Source of the DNA: Ephemerocybe angulata
Lineage: Eukaryota; Basidiomycota; Agaricomycetes; Agaricales; Psathyrellaceae
Assembly: GCA_013368325.1 (NCBI GenBank)
Contig: JAACJK010000221.1
Location: 124,001 to 188,000 of the forward strand
DNA length: 64,000 nucleotides
Direction of reading: 5' to 3'
Below, one piece after another: positions 44,595 through 55,875 of this stretch. A program made the position numbers and the translations under genes. The notes under the pieces were generated by a model. It was not told the origin of the DNA. It saw only the letters and a list, made by a program, of their open reading frames with translations, and searched no databases. Every line of letters starts with the position of its first letter. The stretch's first letter is position 1.

Positions 44595-45600
44595 ATGTCT
44601 GTGGACCCATACCATGCGGTTCAGCAGGAGATCCAAACTTCACTGCAGACAGCGTCGCAACTGCGGTCGTCCTATCTGCGTATACGGAACATGGCGAAGG
44701 AGGACAGCGAGGAGCTGATGTGGGCTCGTAATGAGGTACGTGCTCATATCATCTTGACTTTCGTTTCGCTCACTCTGGCTCCATCATAGTTCAAAGCTAC
44801 ATTAGCAGCTCTGGAAGCCGATCTCGAAGACTTGGAGGAAAGTGTAAAGTGCATATGGCGTACACTTCCTCATACGGTTCATCGAACTGAGGCCATCTAG
44901 GATAGTCGAATCAACAGACGCTCGTATGTTTGGCCTGGACGACGCAGAGGTTCAAAGTCGACGGCGATACGTTACCCATGTTCGCAAGGAAATTGAGGTG
45001 CGCTTTCGCTGCTGAGTGTAGAGGGAATCCTGTTGATGTTTTGCATTTCTGCAAGTCCAGAGTATGAGAGCCGAAGTATCGTCTTCAACCTCCTCCCCTG
45101 CCCGCAATCCCCCACATCCACTTGCCGGCTCGTCGACACCGACGCGTGGAATGTCGTCGCCATTTCAAGACAGATACGAGGATGACGAACAATCATCTTG
45201 GGCCCGCGAGGAACAACAGGTGCGCCTTAAAGACGAAGTGTCTTGTGTGAATAGCCTCCTTATTGCACCCTAGATGATGATGCGAGAGCAAGACCAAGCC
45301 ATCGACTCGATAGCTGGAACTCTGAATACAATTCAACAACAAGCCTCACTCATGGGCCAAGAAATCTTGGTGCATAATGAGTACGTCCCTTCCTCTCTGC
45401 AACTACCGCGTGGACTTACGTTTCGCAGGATGCTCGACGACCTCGAGAATAACGTTGACAGGACAGACGGCAAAGTCAGCGATGGCATGCGACGGTTACG
45501 CAAGTTCCTTCGCGATTCTGAAGAGAAGGGTAGCGGATGGTGCATCGTTATCCTAATGGTTGTACTGATGGCCCTCCTCCTTGCTGTTATTCTCGTATGA
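44595..45600 (+). CDS. TLG1: t-SNARE Tlg1 (syntaxin-6 family)
   Basis: Six exons: 44595-44735, 44790-44848, 44901-44997, 45061-45219, 45274-45380 and 45429-45600, introns 48-63 bases; 244 residues. N-terminal three-helix domain of the syntaxin-6 type: DPYHAVQQEIQTSLQTASQL, then LEADLEDLEESVKIVESTDA and FGLDDAEVQSRRRYV. The SNARE motif begins at REQDQAIDSIAGTLNTIQQQ and runs ASLMGQEILVHNEMLDDLEN, NVDRTDGKVSDGMRRLRKFL; the central layer residue is the Gln of the LMGQE segment (Qc type). A C-terminal anchor GWCIVILMVVLMALLLAVIL ends the protein. Role in the family: fusion of endosome-derived vesicles at the late Golgi, with Tlg2, Vti1 and Snc. Length is normal. Symbol given by clear similarity. 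Confidence 0.92.
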
Positions 45601-46847
45601 TCGTCTTTCAGATTTCTTACCTCTAGCATACCCCTTTACACCGGTACGGACTTTATAATAGACCGCTCTCCACCTTACTACCACGTTTTCCTTGCGGAAA
45701 GCATATCTTTCTGGGGATCGCGAAATAAAAGATGCGCGGGCGGCGCCCCTCTTTCCATGGGCGCTTATGGTGTCTTTGTCCATCCCTGCCGGTCGCCATT
45801 CTGCATCCAATCGGACTCTTGGGCGTCATCCAAAGGCCTTTCTACTGTCCTGAGGCCGTAAAGCAGATACCAAGCATGATCTGTACACCCACAGTGGTGC
45901 AGTGGATTCCGCGTATATCAAACCGGCCACAGAGAACCCGATCAACGAATCGCGAGTTCAACTCCGTCTCGAGACGTGAGAGGGGACTCTGGTATACACC
46001 CAGACCCCGAATGACTGGGAGACGCACAAATCCGCATGCTCATATAAATGGTTGTACGATGCCCCCTTACAGCGAAGCCGGCAGCACAGATCTGACCGTA
46101 GCCTTTCCGCTGGGCCGTACCGAAAGACCAGAGCATGTCGAGATGTTCTACCCGACGCCCTGTAAAGCGTATAGTCATACTGATCCATCCTGACGATGGT
46201 GAAGGGAGCCTCCGGTTCGGATGTGCTTTTGTTCCAGGAGGCAAGGATCCATTGATTGCGGGTCGCTTTTCTTTTTTGAAACTCTCAATCGATATCTACT
46301 CTCTCGTAAGTATCTAGGGCTGCTCAGCTTGTTTCCTCGACCCTGTCACCAGAAGCCTGGGGACCGGAAGACCAACTGAAGGAGTTGTTCCCTAGTTTGC
46401 GTTGCTTAGTACCTCATTCCGCAATGCGCTTGCCACACGCACGAATGAAGTGTCAGTACTAGTGCTCCGTCCGATTCAAACAGGCCAAGTCTGAGTGTAT
46501 AGGCAACAAGAATTTAATGTAGCGCGAGTAGTGTCTATGTATGTGCAATATTAGAGTAGCTTTAGCAAGATAGTATGTGCATGTGAACAATTCTATGTGT
46601 GGAATGTGCAATGGAGGGGGAAAGGGCGACGAGGAAAGCGTAAAACAGCGTAAAGCATAACGATAGCGAAAGCAAAACGACAAAGCGACAAGATGATGGA
46701 GATCCTTCAAGAGCGTTGAGAACGACGAGTAGCAAAAGAAAGCAAAGAAACGGAAAGCAAGAATGACGAACGATTATCCATGACGAGAAATATGCAATGT
46801 CCAAACTGACCACCGACCCAGTCCTGCTGGTACCAAGCCGCCCTTGG
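45601..46847. other. Intergenic between TLG1 and the chromodomain gene
   Basis: About 1.25 kb holding two convergent 3' flanks. Open frames at 45732-46193 (plus) and 45942-46244 (minus) overlap each other and match no family I know. Confidence 0.4.
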
Positions 46848-49800
46848 CTATTTGTAGTACCCTGGGTCAACCCATTGACTCTCCTCGACCTCCTCCAATA
46901 GTACTGTTTCCATAGGGTTAGCCAACAATCTCCCCTTCTGCTCCTTCTTCGCGTCGTCTTCGAATTGTTTGATGATCCTCGCAGGTTCCCCCAATCTATC
47001 CTCCTCCACCCAACTTGCCGCGGTTATGTCCCATCTGGTGTTTCGTTCATCAGTTCATCAGTTCATCCAAGTCAAGGCTCGGGGCTTTCATAACACTCAC
47101 CCATCCCATTTTACCAGCCAAATGTGTCCTTTTCCGTAGGAATTGAGCTTCCTGCCAACAATCCGTTCCACGAAATGCTCATCCTTGTAGAGGGGTTTCC
47201 TGCACCTCGGCCTTCCGCAGATCCCATTCTCCTTGTCCTCCTCCGAGATATGATCTGGAACGTAAGGTCCGTTTCGTCAGGAAAACTACTTTCAAACTGA
47301 ATGATACTCACTCTGACTGTATAGAATCACACTGTCAGCAATCAGACATTTTGGTATGGGAGGACGATACTCACACAACCCCGGCTTTGCATGCTGGGCA
47401 GCTGAACTCCTGTGACCCTTGGATTCGGACGTCGTTTTCCTTAATGCCGACGCATCCATAGTGGTACCACACCTTGCACCTGCAAAAGGGAGTGCGATGG
47501 TCGAAGGGATAGATTATGAATAATGTAAGAAGCGTATCGACGTAGACAGATAACGATAATTACAGGTCACATTCGATAAGCTGAGAGATATCAGAAAGGC
47601 TCTAGATTATCATAAGAAAAGGAGGCTCACCTCTCGCTGGAATTCCTTAGTGCCATGCTTGTTCGCTGTAGGCCACTTGACCTGTTCGGCCTTGAGGTCA
47701 ACAGTGCGTCCCCGAAGAGATCGTGTCGGACTTGTCCCGGGCTCAGACTTCCTGCTCGACGAAGCCACAGACGAGGACGGTTTCTTGAACTTCCCACGAG
47801 TCGCAGGCTCATCTTCGTCGTCCGAATCTCTCTCCTTCCTCTTCGCCTGGGTCAAAGGCCGGTTCGAAGGCTGCACAGTCGCAATGCTCTTCTGGGTCTT
47901 CTGGGTCTTGATCACCGGATGGAACGTATCTGCCTTGCTGCTCATTTCCCTGGCGCGCTTCAGCGGCCGAAGGTCCGCATCGTCATCGTCGTCGCCCGTC
48001 ATTGACCGCTTAGGTGGACGCTTCACCCTCGTTTCTGCCGCGCTCCTCGCTGATTTACTTTTTACCCTATCGGTTATGCGCGACTGCGTAGGGGCCGGCT
48101 TCGCCACTGCGGCCTTCGGCGCAGGCCTTGCCTTCACGTAATCCACACTGTCGTCCGAGTCGCTGAAACTGACCTCGGAACTGGAGTCGGCGTCGGCGTT
48201 GGCTACCTTAGCTGAAAGTCTGCCTTTGCCCTTTGCCTTGACGTCCGGGGCCGGGGTTGGGGTTGGTGTAGGGACCATCCCCAGCCCGTCGTCGTCGTCG
48301 TTGTCGACATCAGACGTCAAGTCGATAACCGGGCCAGCTGAGATATTCGCGCTTGCAGTTGGTTTACCCTTCGACGAGCCCGCCTTGACCTTTTCCTTCT
48401 CCTTCCCTTTATTCACCTCCACCTTAATCTTCCCTTTCGCCCCTTCCTCCTTGACCTTCCCTTTCGGCCCCTCCTCCTTGACCTTCCCTTTCGCCGCCTC
48501 CTCCTTGACCTTCCTCTTCTCCAACAACTTCTCCTTCCGCCTATTGATCTGTGCCTGCACAACCGACCTCGGCGACGGCTCAGGCGAAGACGAGATCTCA
48601 ATAACGTCCTCAGCCTTCACCGGAACCACCTTCTTCTGCACCGAGCCCGTCGAGTTTGCCTTGGAGATCTTCGACGCACTCGGTCCCCAGATGCTGCTAC
48701 TACTAGTACCTGTATTGCGAGTGGGAGTACGCACGAGCGTCCGCGAGGCAGCATGGCTGTTCTCCATCTTCCGCTTCGCAGGGCTCACGCTCCGACTGAG
48801 GTCCCCGAGCATAAGCGTCGACGATGAAGTGTTGCTTTGGTTGCGTTCCCGAGTCCGACCTGGCGTGTGCGGAGCGATGGTGGCTTTCTTGCTCGAGTTT
48901 GACCCCTTTGATTCGGAGATGTCGATGGGGAGCGCTGCCGAGACGGGCGAATCAGGCGCCGGGAGGCTCTTCGCAGGCGCCGTCCACGATTTCTTCGACG
49001 GTCCCTCGTCTTCGGAAGAGGATGAGCTCGACGAGGAAGATGGGGAAGGCTTCCGAGCAGGTTTCAATTTCCTTGGAGGGGGAAGGGGCGGCTCGTCGTC
49101 ATCGTCTTCCTCTTCGTCACCAGGGAGGAATAGATTCTCTTCCGGTTCGTCTTGGTTATCGACTTCGCCAATCTGATCCTTGTCCTGTTGAGATGCTGGT
49201 GTCGCCTGCACCGCCATATCGCCAACAGTGTCGTCGTCGTTCTCCCCGCTAAACAGGCCGTGAGGGTCGTCGTTATCGGAAAGCGCATTCACTTCAGCTC
49301 CCGTGGTGACAATAGCCACGTCCTCCTCCTCAAGAACCAGTTCGTCCTCTTCGTTGTCGGCATTCCCCTCATCCACCCCCCATGTCTCTCCACGTTCCTC
49401 ATCTTCATCATCTCCAGCTTCAGAAGGCGACGATGGCGGAGGAGGAAGAAACTCGATTTGAGCCTGCAACTGCTGTGTGTGTGTCATATCCGCGTCTTCA
49501 TCTCCCCCACCTGACCCTCCACTGACATCCTCGACTTCAAGCGGCGGCTCAGATACACTGTTCGAGCGGCTCCGACTTCCATCAGTCTCAAGCTGAGCTG
49601 GCGGGCTGGGAATAGGGATGGGTTGGAATAGAGGAGGAAGGGAGGAAAGGTCGAAGCTGGGCCTCCCCATCAGGTTCGAATCAATCCTGGAGGCCTTCGG
49701 GGTGGACGTCATGATATCGGCCAAAGTGCCCTCGCCAAATCCGCTGACGCCTTCGTCTTCGTGTTGTTTCTCTACGTCCTCCTCCTCCTTTTGTGAGTCT

Positions 49801-52776
49801 TCATCGGCGAGCATCGGCATCGGAGCGCGATTGTCGTCAGCTAATTCAAGATCGGCAGCGAGCTCGTCCTCTTCCTCCTCCATGTCTGCGTACCCGGTTG
49901 GAGACGAAGAACGTTGCTGATCGATCTGGTCCTTTACTACGCCCTGGTCGCCCTCCTCGCTCGCCTGTCGTCCCGAGTCAGTGGACTTGGCGCTGGCGGT
50001 CGCCACTCCAACCTCCTCCTCAACTTCACTTGGACCTTCACTTCCCCCCTTCTCCTTCACTTCAACAACCTCCCCCTCCTTCCGCTCACCCTCCCCCTCC
50101 CCAATCACCTCCTTCTCCTTCTCCTTCTCAGCCCCCTCACCCGCCCTCCTCTCCAACTCCACCTCAATCTCCCTCTCAATCCTCTCCCTCTGCACCTCAA
50201 GCTCCAGAAACTCCTCCAAATTCGCCGCAAAGTCCCGCATGAGCACGTCAAGCTCCATCTGCGCAGGTGGTGGTGCACTCACTGCTTTATTCTTCTCCTT
50301 CGAAGCCGATTCAGATGCATGACTAGCTGGAAGCACCGAGGAGGTGGAGGTGGATTGGAGGGTTGAGACGGAGGGGAAGGTGGTGGTGGATTGGAGGGTT
50401 GAGAGGGAGGGGAAGGAAGAAGAAGCAGACGGAACGGTGGGCAGGACGGGAATAGTATTTGACAACTGCGCAACGGGTGTGTTCATGTCCGTGCCTGTGG
50501 GTGGGGGAGTGGGGAGGTGGGTTTTAGTCGTGGTCGACTCGGACTCTGCGGCAGCGAGTGCGGAGGTATCATGCATGTCCGCATCCACCTGAGTTTCCAC
50601 CTCCACCGAAGTCTCGAGGACGAGGACGGCTGGCTCGGCTTGCTGCATATGCACCTGCTCGTCGACACCAGCATCGACATCCATCGATATCTGCCCCCGC
50701 CCATCCTCGACACCCTCCATCCCATCCTCCTTCAAATCCCCCTCCAACTCATCTTCAACTTCCTCTACCACCACCACATCCTTTCCTTTCCCCTTCGCCG
50801 CCTCAGCCGGCGTGTTCTCTCTCGAAGTCTCAGGGCTCGGCAACGGCGACACCGACGGGCGCCTCACAAACGGCCTCCTCGCCTGCTCCGCATCAACGGC
50901 ACTCCGCCCCTCTCCATCCCCCTTCGCATTAACAGGCTCATTCCCAACGTAAGCCGCGCAGCCTACGACACCGAACCTCAGCTCAGCAACGCTTCCCTCG
51001 ATAGGGTCCGCCAACCGAATCCTGCTCGCACTCTTATTGAGGATTTCAGTATCAGGATGGAAGACCTCCACCGCTGGAGGTTTCTGTCCCTGGGACTCGG
51101 AGGAGGACCAGTCGACGCGCGAGAAATTCTGTGGGGTTGAGGTGCTGGAGGTCAGCGCGCAGGTCGATTGGCGGGACGGTTCGGCTGTCGTCTGCTCTCG
51201 CGGGGGCTCGGGTTGCGGTTCGGGAGCGGGTTGTAGATGAGAGAGCGTGACTGCGACGCGCGTGGGGTCAGGTTCGGGCGTCTTAGAGCGGAGGTAGGGT
51301 TCCTCCTGAGCTGCTTGTGGTTCTTCTACTTGCGCAGGAGGAATGGAAGGAGGTGACGCACGGGCGGAGGGCAGGGAGGGAACGTCATCTGGCGGGTACT
51401 CGAGATCCATGGGTGTTGCAACCTGTAAGTATCAATGAGCAAAAATCGGAAATAAAATTAAAGTCAGGTTTGCACGTACCCCACTGGATGAAGCTGTCGC
51501 AACGGAAGGTATATGCGGTAGTTCCAATAAGGCTGCTGCAGGTTGAGAATCTTTAGGTGAATAAGGAGAGTTAATGTCAGTCGAAAGAAAGAGGTAAAAC
51601 AGTGTACCTTCCGCCGGAGTCTGCTGATGCTGGGCCACAGTATCATCAAGGGGGCCGTCGACATCGATAGGCGTGTCTTGTGTATTGACTTTCGATCCAA
51701 CATCAGCCGATCCCAACTAATATCCGGCAGGAGACACTTACTTTGCGACGTCGTGTTTCGTCTCTCTGGTACTGCTCCTACAACGCATGTATCAGCAACC
51801 GCAGGGGGACAAACCATCCTTATGGACACTCACGATCCGCATCTGCATCCCTCAATCTCTCCCAAGCATCACCCACGGTATACTCGATCCCGCGCAATCT
51901 TGTCATGATGTCTCTTTCATCGGACCCATACACGTCGGCCTCGTCCAACTTCCCAACAGTCTTCTCAATTCCATCCATCTTCTTCACGAGCTCAACGAGA
52001 ACTTGCGTCTGTGCCTTCTGTCCCTCTTGCAACCGGTGAACAGAGTCGGTGAGTGCCTTGAGCGCGGCCATCTGTCCCGTGTTCACATTCTCGATCTTGG
52101 CTTTGAGCGTCTCGGTTTGGGTTTTGACAGCCCCCAAGACGTGTGCGGCGTCGGAACGAAGGGTCGTGCTCGTCTCGCCGATGTAGTCTATGACTGGTGC
52201 AATGATCGAGGTTGGGTGGACGTTTGGCGGGGCGACTGCGTATCGTTGAGGTTGAGGATGAGGCTGAGGGGGGTAACCAGGCGCAGGGTTCGTGCTGGGT
52301 CCTCCTGCCACTGGATAGCCACCAGTTGCATAACCATAGGGTATGGCATCCATGCCTTGCCTGAAATATTGACCATATCCTTCAACAGCTGTTCCAAGGC
52401 CAACAGAACCGGGAGGCATGTTTAGGAGCTGCGCTCGCTGGTGCATGGCGTGGGCACTGTCCGCATACTGTCCGTTACCAGAGGACGAGGCCATTGCCGT
52501 ATTCACGCTAGAGTCTGAAGTGGACCGGGGCGCGGTTGGATCCCTCGTTTTCGGGAGAGTCGGCGGGTTCGTTGCAAGGCGCTTCGCTGTCGTCGCGGAC
52601 GAGGCCGACGAACGAACCTTGGTGCCAAGGCCAGTCAGAGCCTCTTTCTTCTTGCGATCTGCTGGTGCAGGAATGCGAGGTTTATGGGAGTATGGGTTAC
52701 CTTTCATCCCATAAGCGAGAGGTCGAAGAAGAAAAGGTCGAAGTTCGACGAGCAGTCTCGCGTGGCTGTCAGACAT
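46848..52776 (-). CDS. Large chromatin protein with C-terminal PHD-like finger and chromodomain
   Basis: Ten exons: 52776-51834, 51777-51742, 51688-51608, 51550-51480, 51422-47631, 47580-47564, 47479-47375, 47316-47312, 47254-47101 and 47034-46848, summing to 1796 residues. Residues 1-315 include basic RIPAPADRKKKEALTGLGTK and a coiled coil around MAALKALTDSVHRLQEGQKA. The 3792-base exon is disordered, with acidic Glu/Asp blocks and Lys/Glu repeats (KVKEEG-type). The end holds a PHD-like finger LIECDLCKVWYHYGCVGIKE ... SCPACK, then CGRPRCRKPLYKDEHFVERI and a chromodomain: VGRKL, GHIWLVKWDGWDITAASWVE, PARIIKQFEDDAKK. The exon 47316-47312 is five bases long. Chromodomains bind methyl-lysine histone tails and PHD fingers read H3; the first Cys pair of the PHD is missing here, so that finger may not fold normally. 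Nuclear role is inferred. The start ATG at 52776 follows a GTG-only frame. Confidence 0.85.
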
Positions 52777-52861
52777 TTGTTTGCCCCGCGCAAACAACGC
52801 GTACACACGCCCAACGATTAATCAATCAGGGATCGCTGATGGGCCCCTGTCTTGAACCGCA

Positions 52862-53215
52862 GTCCTCATCTGTGTTTCGACCTACCATCCTGTCTATGAT
52901 AACCTACTAAAGTCTATCAATACCCAATTCTCCGTTAACTTCTAACGTCCTTGGACTCACGACCATCACTGCCGGCAACTGGCGACCACCACGACCTTGG
53001 CGCGACCACGAGGGAGACTGAGATTTCTCACTAATCTTTCTCGAGTTCACTTTCCTAACTTTATCGGTCTTGATTTTGTACTCTTACCGTTTGTGGATGC
53101 CTGAACTTCCTATGATTACTTTGGCAGTGCGCTTCAAAGACAATTCGATTCATGCTTCTGAGTTCAATCTTGTTGAGTTACTAACCGAATTGATGCCCCT
53201 ATCCGTATCCATGTA
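52862..53215. repeat. Diverged copy of the flavin monooxygenase promoter region
   Basis: Matches 58270-58975 in collinear blocks: GGACTCACGACCATCACTGC, GGCGACCACCACGACCTTGG, TTTCTCGAGTTCACTTTCCT, TATCGGTCTTGATTTTGTAC and GATGCCCCTATCCGTAT. The other copy carries about 310 extra bases in the middle (about 58468-58785). This copy stops where the intact gene has its ATG. Confidence 0.85.
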
Positions 53216-53334
53216 TACGATGCAGAAGGTCGAAATAACTTGTTTACATTTGGCTAGTCAAGTCTCAAGGCTATACGAATGAACACCCCGGGCCGCCTTT
53301 TTAACCCTTCCTCAAACCAGTGACACCAAGGCAT

Positions 53335-53872
53335 TTATTTATCACAGATGACGTCCTCGTAGAGCCACTCAGTATCAGAGAAAGTGGTCTCTGTCTTTCC
53401 CTTCTGGTTGAGGAAGAACGCCCTGGCTTCGTCTTCAGTGATCCCATCGGCCCAGATATTCGCGCCCTTAAATATGCCACGCTTAGCTTCCTCGTCGACC
53501 TCTATAATTTCCGTGGTGCCGTTTCCCTAAACTGCTATGTAAGCTTTCGTTAAGAACCAACAGTCAATATATGTTACGTACATCGGTGCGGCCTGCGAGT
53601 CTGAGTATAGGAATCATGGCGACTATGGACGCGGGTAAAAGTAGAATTTCATTATATTAGTGAAGTCATACAGTGAGCCAGGAGACATACGTACGCCACC
53701 CGAACTCGTTAAAGAGTTGAATTTCCCAGAATTCCCTCTGGGTAGAGACGGTGTACGTGCATCCGATTGCATAGGGTAGAGCGGGTGTCTCCTGCCTGGC
53801 AGTGACGGCTGCAGCGTTGACAGAGGACACTGCCAAAGCAAAAGCGGAGAGGAAGGCTGGCTTGAAATGCAT
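53335..53872 (-). CDS. Small secreted protein
   Basis: Three exons, 53872-53695, 53622-53582 and 53526-53335, introns 72 and 55 bases; 136 residues. Signal peptide MHFKPAFLSAFALAVSSVNA, then AVTARQETPALPYAIGCTYT, FWEIQLFNEFGWLAMIPILR and GNGTTEIIEVDEEAKRGIFK, ANIWADGITEDEARAFFLNQ, ending EWLYEDVICDK. Two cysteines lie near the ends of the mature chain. The acceptor of the second intron (GTTTAG before GGAAAC) is chosen because an upstream TACATAG site meets a stop. TATAAATA on the minus strand at 53968-53975 lies about 95 bases upstream. I do not recognise the family. The gene sits inside the gap of a split monooxygenase duplication, so it was either inserted there or was left by deletion around it. 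Confidence 0.75.
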
Positions 53873-53967
53873 AGTGCTGGCTTTGGATGGTTTGATGATT
53901 GAATGCAGGAGAAAAGGAGGGTAATTCTTCCACTGAAGTGTTGCAACTTGAATACCCTCGTAGGTAT

Positions 53968-53975
53968 TTATACCG
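53968..53975 (-). promoter_or_regulatory. TATA box of the small secreted protein gene
   Basis: TATAAATA read on the minus strand, about 95 bases before the ATG at 53872. Confidence 0.6.
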
Positions 53976-54140
53976 GCTAAGGCCACCCCGTGTGAGCGAT
54001 AGCGAGACACAGAGTAGGGTTACGGCTGATAACCACGACTCGGATGAGCACATGCTATTCGAGCAATTCCAGGGGTTCTACACCTACACAGGCGGTACCA
54101 GGTGGTCAAACACTCCTGGACCTCGTCGAGTTTGCTTCCG

Positions 54141-54446
54141 ACTCGGATGCACGGCCGGGCTGGTTTGGCCTCTCTGACAGCAACTTCTCGAATGAGGTCT
54201 TGTGCTCAGTACAAAGAGCAACGGGGTTGGTACTCCGTCAATTTGGATAGAGTGGAAAGCGTGTATGCACGGACTAGATAGTCAAAGCCATAGACTCGAA
54301 TGCACGGCCGGGGTGGTTTTGCCGCTCTGACAGCAACTTCTCGAATGAGATCTTGTGCTCAGTACAAAGAACAACGGGGTTGGTACTCCGTCAATTCGGA
54401 TAGAGTGGAAAGCGTGTATGCACGGACTAGATAGTCAAAGCCATAT
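54141..54446. repeat. Tandem duplication, two copies of 153 bases
   Basis: Copy 1 is 54141-54293 and copy 2 is 54294-54446. They share TGCACGGCCGGG, CTGACAGCAACTTCTCGAAT, TTGTGCTCAGTACAAAGA and ACGGGGTTGGTACTCCGTCA and differ at only a few bases, so the duplication is young. Confidence 0.9.
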
Positions 54447-54594
54447 TATAGTCAATAGCTTGTTCCGTACGCCGTATTCAGTGCCTATGTACAAGAGGCG
54501 CTTACTATTCGCCGGAATACTTGTAGATAGCAAAAAGTTCAGTGCGTATCAATTTAAAATTATAACTTACCCAAACATCCATGAAGCAGAAACA

Positions 54595-54667
54595 GGTTCA
54601 ACCCAGACTTGAACTGGAGACCTTCTGTGTGTTAGACAGATGTCATAACCAACTAGACCATTAAACC
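54595..54667 (-). tRNA. tRNA-Val (anticodon AAC)
   Basis: Read on the minus strand, 73 bases fold as a tRNA: acceptor stem GGTTTAA with TTGAACC, D arm GTC TAGTTGGTTAT GAC, anticodon stem TCTGT with ACAGA enclosing loop CTAACAC (anticodon AAC, valine), T arm TCCAG TTCAAGT CTGGG. The A box is normal. The B box reads AGTTCAAGTCT and deviates from GGTTCGANTCC, and no run of four T follows, so expression may be weak or it may be a decaying copy. No intron. Confidence 0.7.
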
Positions 54668-54776
54668 GATAGCGATAGGGTGGATTGAGCGCTTACCTCC
54701 TCCAAATATTTCCACGGTCCCTGATGCTTCATGAAATGCGCCACAGACCTAGAAAACTGGTAGGATCGGAACGGCC

Positions 54777-55060
54777 ATGTCGAGGCGACCACCGAGAACA
54801 ATCGCCATAATCGGGGCTGGTCCTGCCGGCCTCGCAGCTCTCAAAAGCGTGCTGGAAACGCAACACTACAAGGATGGGCTCTGGAACCCCATCGTATTCG
54901 AATTGAGATCGGCAGTTGGAGGCGTATGGTGCGTTGCGCTACAGCTCCGTGTTCATGCCTATCGAGGATGTAGATGCTGAGCAAGAATGAGATGTGCAGG
55001 CTACCGGCGACACCAGATCCAACGAATCCAAAGATACATCCAGATGCGCCCCTGTCTTGA
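54777..55060 (+). pseudogene. Truncated duplicate of the flavin monooxygenase gene (exon 1, intron 1, start of exon 2)
   Basis: The 152-base exon (54777-54928), the 71-base intron (54929-54999) and about 30 bases of exon 2 match 59000-59255 closely, intron included. It reads MSRRPPRTIAIIGAGPAGLA, then ETQHYKDGLWNPIVFELRSA and GGVWLPATPDP. Beyond about 55030 similarity ends and a stop is met at 55058-55060, about 70 residues in; the NADPH-binding half is missing. The high intron conservation shows a fairly recent DNA-level duplication, not retrocopying. Confidence 0.88.
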
Positions 55061-55820
55061 ACTCTCCGCCATATGCCGGTGACTGGACCCCGAAGACTGC
55101 GTGACCGCGAGTTCTCTTACCCAAATCTTACCGTCTCCGCGAGCGTCTATTCAAAGGGGGTACTTCCGCATTCTTTCCCTCCGCTTTTTCTTGTCCAATA
55201 CTGAGCATTGGCCCAACATTGGCCCTCTACATGGTAATTTCAGGGCTATCAACAGCTTTTGCAGTAACAGGGCTGGTACTGATCACGGTGGTCCCTCTTG
55301 CTTCTTGAATCTTTGTGTTGGCCTGTAGTAAAGTAGCGAGCGCATTTCGTCGAGTGTCTTCCTTTCACTGCCCATAATTAAACGGGTGAGGTTTGGTCCT
55401 CAGGTGAGAGTACTGGAAGCACTTGAAACTTGAAATATGTTCAAGTTCTTTCACATCGGGCTGCACGGTGCCCAACTCCTACATTCTCGGGTTAACTCAA
55501 AGACGACTCGTGAGCAGGTCGAGGTCTCCCCGTGAGGGCTAGCCAGTACTTGTATGACTTCCAACAATCTATTCCAAGTCTTCCTACACTTCTATACACA
55601 CCCGAGGTTTGATGTGAGTGCTACTGTATTGCAGCGTTCCTATTAGTCCGTCTTCTATACGTGGGTGTTCTCCAAACTTGATCTAGAAGTACAATATCAG
55701 GGAAGAATTTCAGGAGTAAAATACGGAACTGCGACCAGATCTCAGACACATTCTTGCAGTCGAGGTACGAGTGCCTCCGAGATTTTAGCAGAGTCGCACA
55801 CAAATAATCCGCTCCTTGGG
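55061..55820. other. Intergenic upstream of the CE15 gene
   Basis: About 760 bases, no gene seen. Contains the promoter of the esterase gene. Confidence 0.45.
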
Positions 55821-55828
55821 TATAAAAC
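55821..55828 (+). promoter_or_regulatory. TATA box of the CE15 esterase gene
   Basis: TATAAAAC, 55 bases before the ATG at 55876; the shortest such distance in the window. Confidence 0.6.
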
Positions 55829-55875
55829 CAACCTGTCCTCGAGAAGTTGTCGACAAGATCCCACTCTTCAAAGCC

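Noticed and set aside
48199..49176. Plus-strand open frame of about 325 codons
   Set aside because: Antisense to the acidic disordered part of the chromodomain gene; its Ser/Phe-rich content is the complement of Glu/Lys codons.
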